Program-made: the position numbers and the translations under genes
Part shown: positions 1 through 11,500 of the stretch, in pieces
How positions within the stretch are numbered: position 1 is the first letter of the stretch
How the letters are laid out: each line of letters begins with the position of its first letter
The notes under the pieces: model-generated
The model's database searches: none
The model's input: the letters and a program-made list of their open reading frames with translations, nothing else
What the model was told of the DNA's origin: nothing
NCBI GenBank assembly: GCA_949752745.1
Contig: OX457031.1
Span: 23,604,642 to 23,668,641 of the forward strand
Direction of reading: 5' to 3'
Length of the DNA: 64,000 bases
From: Protula sp. h YS-2021
Taxonomy: Eukaryota; Annelida; Polychaeta; Sabellida; Serpulidae

Positions 1-283
1 ACGCAATGCACAATGGACAGCAGGAATGTGGGCGGAAATCACCTTACAGGAGAAGAAGAGTTTCGTTGTCTGAGAAGTAAACTAGTCTATGTACGACGAT
101 GCTTGTTTGTCCAGTTGTAAACTGTGTGGAGAGTGATACGAAAGCATTGGCTTAGCACGTTCACAGTGAAATAAGTACTCATTTACCGGACCATAGAAAA
201 TGGACTCTTCAATCGGAAATGCGCAATTAGGTGCGCATACGTGATAACAACAAGTCATGCACCTGTTTCATCTGTAAGCAGAG

Positions 284-328
<45 letters not shown>

Positions 329-1482
329 GCGACATTGAATTAATTCACGAAGTGAAAAGTCTTGTCCTACATAAAACAGTGTCGTGACAGTCCTGTTCGC
401 AAACACAATGCCACATATGAGTAGAAAAACACTGAAATACAAACGAACGTCTGAACGCGGTTATGACGTCACTATAACAGCCTGACTGGCAATTGGCAAG
501 CTCATTGTCACGATAGCACACTTGCTTATAACTGTCAACAGAACATTAGAATATTAATAAACGTCCACAAAGTGACGCATAAAACTTAGACTTTCTTCTC
601 AAATGTGAACACAAGACCGGCTAACAAAAGAAATTTTCAAGTGTTGACGGCAAAAAACAGCAAACTTCCGTGGAAAGCTTTTACCCCGGGGAACGTGAAA
701 TGACAGGCTCCATCAAATAGCCTCTTTCTTGCCAAGCACAGGATTGTAAAAGGAGACTTAGTCTGGAATTAGCAGGGATCAGAAACTCCCTTAACGCTAT
801 GTATTATCACTCCTTGATGGCATTTTAGCACAGCATTAGCAGTCAAGGAAAGACTTATGAATATTTTAATTCCCATGAGGATCGAAATGTAAACAAATAA
901 GTTGTTGACACGGGATTACGTTGGTAAAAAAATCAGGGCAGACGAATATTATATACAAATTACGGTAATTTGTGCTTTGTCCTCAAACTGATTTCTGGGG
1001 ATCAGGGCTAAAAGTCGCATACACAAGGCACGTCATATGTTTATGATTACGTACCGTAAAGCATTCGCGCAAAGACAGGTGCAAGGGCGTCAAAAAGTGA
1101 CCCAGCAGCCACGTGACTGAAGCAAACGGCGTTACTTTTAACTTTCACGTAAAACTTGGCCGAGCCACACTTGATGGAATACCCTTCGAAGTGGAATACT
1201 GCACCTGGTTTGATACCGAAAACAGATGAGACAAAAACAGATGACAGCAGTATCTGAAACGTTATAGAGTGTGTAAACAATTTCTTCTCTGCAAGTGCAT
1301 AAGAACGATAATACCGGAGAAGAGCAACTAATCTGTTTTTTTTTTTAATTGCATCTGCTGCAAGATCACTTAGACGTATTTACCAGCAATCAAACCACAC
1401 GATAAATAGTAGTTACATAAGGCTAAATCAATGACGTAATCGGTGGTTTGACGAGCTGAAAGGACAAATATTATTCAGTGTG
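1..1482. other. Region upstream of the GPCR, no gene supported
   Basis: This is the 5' flank of the receptor gene. It holds a (GA)n array at 286-325 and otherwise only short open frames. A 77-codon frame on the minus strand (1047-1280) begins with a hydrophobic stretch resembling a signal peptide, but I see no family resemblance, splice partner or other support. The promoter or a 5' non-coding exon of the receptor may lie here: a possible acceptor (TTATTCAG) sits just before the start codon. No TATA box or other site can be defended. Confidence 0.4.
286..325. repeat. (GA)n microsatellite
   Basis: About 20 uninterrupted GA units are visible upstream of the receptor gene. On the opposite strand they read as CT and create a poly(Leu-Ser) open frame that is not a gene. 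Confidence 0.95.
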
Positions 1483-4400
1483 ATGGAGACAAATACGAAA
1501 GGATATCTGGTCAACTCGGCGGAGTCTTACGTCAACTACGACATCATCGTCGGCAACTGCTGCCATGGCAATGAACACAACGATACAGACGAGGATACGG
1601 AAAGTGTCGACACTGGAATGGTGATCACCTTTCTGAGTATCGAGCTTGTCCTGACGACGGCTAGCCTCGCTGCCAATGGCCTTGTCTTAATGGCCTTTGG
1701 TAACAATAAACACTTGCGAAGTAATGTCACCAATTTCTATCTTCTGCAATTATCGCTTGCCAATTTTCTAATGGGTATAGTCAGTGTGTTGCATATCGTG
1801 GCTACTATCGCCCCGGACGTATTGAGTAATGACTATGGATGCCTGTCACTTTACGCCTCAATGCTCGTAGTCTGTGGCTATTCCTCGTTGTCATTAATAG
1901 CAATAAGCTATGATCGCTTCCTGGCCATCGCCGGACCGCTCTACTACCGCACGCGGATCTGCAAGCGCCGTGTACTTGTGCATTGTCTACTCATCTACAG
2001 TATCCCGTCAGTACTCTTCCTCCTGGTACCTTTTCTATGGAAAGACACTCTAGACGAAGGCGAGATGTGTAATATGGTGGCGATTTTTCACAAACAATAC
2101 TTAGCCTTCTTCGTGATACCATTTTACCTAATCATCACCACCATCCTAATCCTGCTATTTGTGATTACAGTCTATTTGAACAGGAGGCGCATGCGCACCA
2201 TACAGAAGCTCATCGTCTCCATGCCGTTCAACTGGAAGCGAAACAGCGCACACAAGCGGAGCGGGCGTCTTACGAGGACCAGCGGCCTGGTGCTTGCCTC
2301 TTTCCTGCTCTGCTGGCTCCCCCTCTTCATCAACCTCACGGCACAGGTCAGGGCGTGTTAGAATTGTGATACACCCTTCAAGCATCAGCTTATTTTTTGT
2401 TTTACTTTGATGTTAAACTGTCTGTTTGACTGCCTGCTGTAGATGATAAGTAAATTATGACGTAGTCAGTCTGGAACAATATCGACATTTAAAAGTTCTG
2501 AGACTTGCCACAATAACAATGCCTTGATACTCGGCTTCTATTCAGTCTGGGATATTCATTAAGAATCAATTTTGTACATTTTTGCTTATTCTATACAGGT
2601 CTATGGTGGCGTCAAGCAATCCCACAATGCACCTGGTCAGCCTGATTGCATTCCTGCCAATCCTGTTTAACTCCGCCCTCACGCCGATGCTTTACGTCTA
2701 CAGGCTGTCGACGTTTCGAACTGCCATTAAAAAAATGTTCTGCAAGGACCAATATTTGCAAGAAAAAAGGGTAAGGTGCATTTTCTTAATATCTCCCCCC
2801 CCCCCCCCAGCACCCTCACGCCCATCAATTCTTAGAAAAGATCTATTTAAACCGAATGATTCCTTTTGTGACAGCCCATTAAGACGCCAACGGACGGTTC
2901 AGCTTCAAGTTACTGTTAGTTATAACGACAAATACCTAATGTATGAAACTGCTTCATGTGAAACCCCACTGTGGGCTGTAACAAGACTAGAACTCGCCGG
3001 CTTCAGGAAGGCTTAGGTGTCGCCAGGCTCAGGACAGCCCTGATATTAGTAGAGCGCCACCAAAAAAAAAAATGAAAAGAAAAAAAAACTTCACCTACTT
3101 CCAAGATGACTGCAAAAAACACTTGAAAGATAAAAGCAGCGCTGACAGCTAGTTGAGACAGGAGAAATTTATTAAATTACTGTAATTTTCTTACTTTTTT
3201 TTTTAAAGCTTCCTTCAAAGATTTCTTGATTCTGAAGCTCGAAAAATGACCCCGTTTTTTTTTTTATCTTGCGGCAATGAACGCGGAGGTCATTGTTCAT
3301 AGGATGTCGCGTTGCTAGGTAGAACGGCTCTGTGTCACAGCGATAAAGTTATGGCTTGCCGTCACACAGTAACAACAAAAAAGCGCCATTATTTGCAAAT
3401 TGAGTAATTGGATTTTTGCAAGCTCAGTAAATATTTAATCGGTTGTCATAACAGCTTTTTTTTCGCCATTATCTTAATATCAGGCGGGGACGAGCTTAAT
3501 ATTCAACGGAGGCTACTGATATATAGAGGCTTACTGAGAAACAAAATGCATGATTTCTGGCAAATACCGGATGTTTCTTCCCTCTCCCCACCCACCCCCA
3601 CACCCGCCCAGGCAATTAGTGAACGTCAATAAATATATATAAAGCAGTATCGAAATCTCTTGCTCGTTTGTATGACTACATCTGCCAAATAATAATGTAG
3701 TTCTTCTCTTTTTATTTGTCACCGGCAAAATTAAGCACTACAGACCGACATTTAAGATCTTTGAAGTTTATCTGAGAAGTTTGAATGTCGGAAAACGCCG
3801 AAGTCGGCTCGTATTGCCTTAGTTCGTTTATGACAGAAATATGTCAGTTACTTAACATAGTCCTGTTATATACAGTGGCATGTGTCAGGTACATTTAGCA
3901 TGAACAGGATGGTATAACAGACACCAGGTATACAGCTATCACTTGGGCCACGGATGTTTCACAATCAGTAATTATACGTGATAGGGCACAAGACACTGAC
4001 AGCTGTGGCATAGCGCCATAAAACTCAATATCCACGACAAATAGCCAACTTTCACGCAACAGCATAAAATCACTGTGTGGTCACCCAAGCAAATTTGTTG
4101 TCCCTATTCTAAGAGGCTCAGTGACATAGAAATTTGACACTTGTGTTCAAAAAATCGAAACATCACAAATTTCGAGTTATTGTATTCCAGAATAAAAAAA
4201 GAAAGATAACTATTCAGTTATCGGATTCTAAACTAAAGAAGCTCACCCAAGTTTTCACTAGTTCATAGGGCGTACAGTTAAAGTAAATTCATGGCATCCT
4301 TGTACTTTTTATTAGTTTCAGTTCAATGTATAATCCAGATCTAGAGAACTTTGTAAATAATGGGACAGAACAGTTGGAAGGTTCGCTATTGGCAACACGA

Positions 4401-7397
4401 AAAAAAAAGCTTCATTGATGTAATGGTTTTGTTATTTGATGGCAGGAATACGAAACAACCCGCCTTCTCCAGCGTAGGAATGCCATTCGGCACATCCGGG
4501 ACTCGTACGACTCCGTCACGGTCTTCGACTCGATGCTGTACACGTCACAGGTATCCGATGAGTCAGAACTAGAGAGTTCCATCTGTGACATACCTGCATA
4601 CGAAAGCGTGCGAACAATGAGTAGACGACAGTCTGCAAAACCAGGTGAATTGTGGGTAAACGAGCAAACGTATCCCTTGGCAGTGCTTGAAAATGGTAAT
4701 TCATGTCGAACACAGTACAATCTAATATCAGATACATGCGATCTTGAGTCTGCTCCATTTCCAATGTTTGAACACGAAGATGCCAAGCGAACTGCTCAGA
4801 GAGCGCAGAAAACGCACAATTTGATTGTGGATGGCTGTTTACGACGTCACAGTTCTCCGCACAGGAAAGCCGCTCCACAAACAGCACCAGAGCAAGATTT
4901 CCTTGGCAATGTCGTCATAGAAAATGAGCTTCGAAGGGGATCGTCGCCTGAGTTCAGAGGACAGGCTCTAAAACAATTCCACCTACATGTCTGTGCCCGG
5001 AGCTTTCTAACACAAAGCCGCTACGTAGAAGTTCGAGAGATCTTTACAGCGCTCGAAAACGGAGTTACGGAGTGTTGCAAGACATTCCCGAAGGAGCTGC
5101 CTTGGAAGATGAAACCATGTTTGAGAAGCTAAATAATGGAAATTGTATAAAGAACTCCACTGAAATAAGAAACGATATCTATTATACACTGAATAAAGAG
5201 AGGGTTGCAGAGAATATCAAACGACGGCGGGGTTCATCACCGACGTTTTCTGGTGCTCAAGTGACGTCACAGAACCGACAAGGACGCCGTACGTCATCCC
5301 CACAAGTAATGAGTCATTATAGTGCCAATACTTCCATACCGTTTGTGCGCAGTTACCCTCTTTGTGACTTTACGGGGCCAAGGGCATACACAGTGAGTAC
5401 ACCTAATGCGTCCGTGCGCCAGAATCAAACGGAACGGAAAGGGTCTCTTACCCCCACCCCACCTGTGCCTTGTATAATAATTGACGACCACGATGAATTA
5501 GCGCTAAGTTGCTCGGAGAAAAAGAGTTCCGAGTTGGCTGAATCAAAGACCAATCATTCTCTGCAAGATTCCCGCCAACAAACAGCTAGGCAGACGAGTA
5601 CCGGTACTGAAAACACCCTGAGTAGTGAAAGTAGTTGCGATAACTTATTAGTACAATCCGGTGATAGCATAAACTGGTCGTCATCCCGGCGGAAGTCATC
5701 CTTGTTACAGGAGATAACCGGTCCAATTGCCCGCCGATTGTCAGCCCTATTCAAAACCATAGACATACACAAGGGGACCGATCACGAGCAGGAGTTGCCA
5801 AGCAACGCCAAGAAACGCAAGCTCAGGCAGCGTCTGTTCGGGAGAGGATCCCTCAAAGAGACCGGCGGCGAATCCGAGGCCAGTGACGCCACCGGAGAGG
5901 AATCCACTTCCGGTTCCTCGCGGACATCACTGGATAAGGTACTAGTGGAAGTTGTGAAAAAGGACGCGAGTATTGTGTTCGAGCTCCTGGAGGAACTGGA
6001 AGAGTTGCTGCAGGAAGACCAAGATTTGTCATCCCTCGTGCTCAGTGAGTACTTTCATGTGTGATTTACTTAAAGGTTCACCAATTCAATGTAAGGTACT
6101 CCGTGTAGATTCATGATTCTTTTAAACGCCTACGACAAAGATGTAAAAAAAATCGAGAAAGAGAAAATGTACTATTAAATTATGTCTCGAAAAAGAGATA
6201 AAGCACAGAGGTCTAAGGACGATTTATTTGGAGTCGTGGAGGTGGGGGTGTACTGTACGCCTTGGAAATCAAACTTGCCCTTATTTTATTTTCGAACGTA
6301 ATTGACATCTTAGTAAGGATATTTAAACCCATTTTCTTCTGTTTCGAGCAATAAATTTCAGCCCTTACCGCACTATAAACACACGTTTACTTTTCACAAA
6401 GGCTTGCCGCCAGCACTTCTTTTTTCTTGTGTTTTTTTTTTATATGTAGTGTTTTTTTAATAATGAAAGGAAACGTTTTCTGAAAACAGAATAATAAATA
6501 AATGATACAAACATTCCCTAAAAAATGAAACGCAATTTCTGTATTTTTTACAGTAGTAAAATCTCAAACTCCCAAAACATTCACACGAAATTACCCTTTG
6601 ATTGTCGTGTTTAATGTCTTACTTTTTCCCACATTGCAGATGATATGAGGAGTCGGGCTGAGCAAGCGATGCTGATGACCCAGCAAACCAACAAAAACCA
6701 GCGTCGTTCCAGCTTACGTCACATATTCTTGGGCACGCGTGACGTCAGCTTCGACACCATTGCTCTGCCAAAGGCGCAGGGCAGCCGCCGCTCAACGTTC
6801 TGCGGTAGCTATGACTGCCACACGGGTGTGGGTGGCGGTAGCGATGCGGTATATACTATACCGTATGAAGGTCGACGTAAGCCCAAGTCGCTGGCACATA
6901 TCTTCAACAATAACGACAGGACCGCTATTCCAATGTCAGCGCTCAACGGTGATGACGTCATGGCAAAAACTGAATTCGCCGATCAAGGGGGTCCACACAA
7001 GGAATTACCTCTGTCTCAAAGAAACTGTAAAGGAGATTCGCAGAATGGCGAAAAGAGTGCGGCGCTCTCGCACAAGCCTTTAGCGAAGTGCGTGCAGATA
7101 CCCCTTGCCGATACACCACAAATGCATGCAGATGCACGCATTCTGTCTCAGATCAACAACTCTAACGATAGCAGTGGTGCTGGAAATATGACAGAAACGG
7201 GCTATGCACAGTCAGACGAGATTAAGAAAGATATTATCGCAAGCTCTCTTGCAAATGCGATTCACCCAAACGGACTTGTCGCTGAAGCAATTGTTGGTTT
7301 ATCACAAACGACGGCCAACAAAAGATTTCATCCCAACACATCGCAAACGATTGTACTTTCCCACGATATTTCACAAAGTCCCCATAGCGCAGTCTGA
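1483..7397 (+). CDS. Class A (rhodopsin-like) GPCR with a giant C-terminal tail
   Basis: Orphan seven-helix receptor on four exons: 1483-2346 or 2354, 2599-2770, 4446-6044 and 6640-7397, about 1,130 residues. Exon 1 encodes TM1-TM6: Asn in TM1 (AANGLVL), LSLAN in TM2, Cys at the base of TM3 and another in loop 2 (likely disulfide), DRF instead of DRY, and CWLP in TM6. Exon 2 encodes TM7 with NSALTPMLY and helix 8. Position 3.32 is Met, which argues against an amine receptor. Exons 3-4 encode an intracellular tail of about 790 residues, rich in Ser, with repeated Arg-Arg-x-Ser sites. Exon 2/3 and 3/4 junctions are in phase. Two oddities remain: the strong donor CAG/GTCAGG at 2346 is out of phase with exon 2 (the weak donor at 2354 fits), and exon 3 changes frame between 4952 and about 5024. 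The start is the first ATG of the frame; a 5' exon is possible. AATAAA lies at 7622. The family is certain; the ligand is unknown. Confidence 0.85.
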
Positions 7398-8594
<1,197 letters not shown>

Positions 8595-11500
8595 TTAATG
8601 TAGAGATATGGCGGGAGACGGTGACAGGACGTACGTCATGCGTCGGCTGCTCAGCCTCGTCTTCATCCGAGGACGAACTGTCGCTTCCGCTGCTGGAGCT
8701 ATTACTGCTGGAGTCACCTGCTGACAAATACACCACACATAGGTAACCATGGCTATGGCAGGGACTCATTTGGGAAAAATGAAAAGTGCGTACTGGTACG
8801 CACTCCGGTCGAAAAACTACGTACCCCAACGTAAAAAGTGCGTACCAATATATATATGTAACTGGCCTGGTGTTAACAGATATTAACATGCATAAAATGT
8901 CAGCCCGAAGGGCGAAAAAAATCCAATCTTGCAAACGAAATGATCAACTTTGGCAGGCACAATATGTACGAATGGTACGCAGTGCCCTGCTAAAAGTGCG
9001 TACCCCTCGCTAAAAGTGCATATCAGGGTACGCACCCTCTCTCTAAAAATATGTACCAATCGCCAAAAGTGCGTACGGTACGCAGAGTACGCGGCCCAAA
9101 TGAATCCCTGCTATGGGAGTTCCACTCTATTAAACCACAGTGGAATTGTCAATTCTTGTTACCCAGAACTAGCATATTGCCTTTCAGAGGATAACTCAAC
9201 AATTCCACTCTTTTCCTTTATCGATTATGGTTAGATTTATAGCGTTTTTATAATATTGTAAACCTGTGTAATTAACTAAACACAAAAGGAGAAGTATTAG
9301 TTTCGAAGAAAGAAAATTCTACTAAATATATGTGACAACCATTTTACCATTTTTCATAGTGATATAGCAGTCGTAAAACATTAATGAATCGAAATGAAAA
9401 GGGCAACACCATTGCGCCTTGACAATTCAAACCTGCTGCAGTGTTGGCCTGCTTGGGGGAATTCCAGACGGGAGCGGGATTGAGGAGCGGGGCATTCATG
9501 GGCAGACTGGGTGCGGCGCCTTGTGACGGGGATACTTTCTTCTTGGGCGACACTTTATCGTCGCTCGGTGTGATTGGTCGGCTGCTTTGTAATTTTGGCG
9601 GCAATTCTGAGCTATTAAAGAAACGACAGAAAAATGAAATCATAAGACGCTTAACATAACAGAGCCAGTTCTTCGGCGAAATACCTTTTGTTTTTCTCAC
9701 ACATTTTAATCAAATTTTCAACGCTTCTAAACAGATGTTGAATTCGGCACAAAGTGAAATAACAGTTTTAAAATAAAGTGCTTTCTTATATACAACCAAA
9801 ATGTGTCAAAATCGCCAATAAATCGAGACAAACGTTGAGTACCGTGTCTTCTTGAGGTGAATAGTGTTTGCTAATTTCTCTAGCGTGATCTCTCCAGTGT
9901 TATGGTCTATTATAAGAACACATTCCTTCTGGCAAGGTCTTTTGTTTCCCTTATACACGGTGTGGCTTGTACCAGAACCCTGTGAAATACATGACAAGGT
10001 ACAGGGTACTGTATAAGAGGTCTATTTTGCTTACTCTAAAATCAAAGATGTATATTGTACACTTAAAGTAAGCCTGGAAAGCAACAATTTGACTACGCGT
10101 GCCAATGGCTGGGTAGACCATTCGACACCTCAAACTGGGCAGTTCGCGCTTCTGCCGTGTTCATTAAGGACTACTGTCTTATATTCAAGATCACAACTCA
10201 TTCCGAAATGTAGTTCCCTGTAGCCTTTTTTCACATATCATCGTTCATTTTGCATGTACATAAGAATCCGTGTCAATAGTTCAATAAAATTGGATAGATT
10301 TGTTCGGAAAAATTTAAAATGCTCAGTGATAGAAAAATTATTTTTAAAAATGACTTTACATTCACACACACATGTTTGAATTAAATGCTCTTGCTTAATA
10401 TCCATTTTTTATTGACACTTATAACGTTGTCAACAAGCATAACCTCGACATGGGGCACCGTCACTGTGACTGAGTGATTCTCCGCCACCTCCACGCCAGA
10501 TACTTTTGATGTATCAACTGAAGCTGGCTTGAAATCGTCTGGGTGAACAAAAAACACAAAACAAAATAACAAGATCGTTTAGCGAGGGTGGTCGAAGTGA
10601 CTATAAATTAGAACTAGTGGCATTTAAAACACCATTGAACTTGTATCAACATATATTACACCCTGTCCAGAGACACTGTGACCACAGACAGTCAGTCAAC
10701 ATAAGAAGTCGAATCAAAATCTCATTGAAGTAAAACATTTTCAAGTGAAACAAAAAGCCTGGATACAGATCACAACGGTATCATGCTTGAATATTCTATT
10801 AAAACATCTTCCATGAATATAGATTCAGGGAAATCGAAGCCCGTCACCTGACAAATTATTCTGGCGGGTATCTGGGGAATTGCCACGAGGTGAGTTGCCA
10901 CGCGGTGAGTTGCCACGAGGTGATTTGCCACGAGGTGAGTTGCCACGCGGTTAGTTGCCACGCGGTGAGTTGCCACTCGGTGAGTTGCCACGAGGTGAGT
11001 TGCCACGCGGTGAGTTGCAACGCGGTGAGTTGCCACAGGGAAGTTTTGCCGCGTGGGGAGTTGCCACGCTTTTTTTAGAATGATCTTATTTCTTGAGTTT
11101 ATCTATCCTTATGTAAAATTATTTTGTTTTATTTGTTATTTCCTTTCACTGGGGCTAGTTTCTTAGGGGCAATTTAAATCACATCTGCTCAGGAGCATTA
11201 ATGCATATTATTGACTACCTTATCAATTACACTTGCTTCAGAGAAGCACGCACATTGGTCTGCATGTACTCCCGAGTAATGCTTCTCCGGAGAACACAGA
11301 GTATAAAAGAACAAAGTGTTGAGATGATATGCATCTTTAACAATGGAATTCATCGAACCAGTTAGAGGAAAACCAAAAGCGAGGGATTTCTCTATGTAAA
11401 ACTGAGAGATCTAGCAAATGGCTCCCACATGCTATGAATGTGAAAAGTGGCGACGGGGTCAGTGCAGGAGTAAATTAGATTAAGCTAGCCTCAGTCAAAT

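Noticed and set aside
1047..1280. 77-codon minus-strand frame with a signal-like start
   Set aside because: Too short, no family resemblance, no splice partners.
4412..4887. Minus-strand frames of about 124 codons opposite GPCR exon 3
   Set aside because: Shadows of the coding strand; no domain and no splice structure.
10885..11075. CRISPR-like array
   Set aside because: The repeats are contiguous 15-mers without spacers, in an animal intron.
10770..11078. VATHR/VSCHA repeat peptides
   Set aside because: The 15-bp minisatellite keeps all frames open; it lies in an EAF intron.
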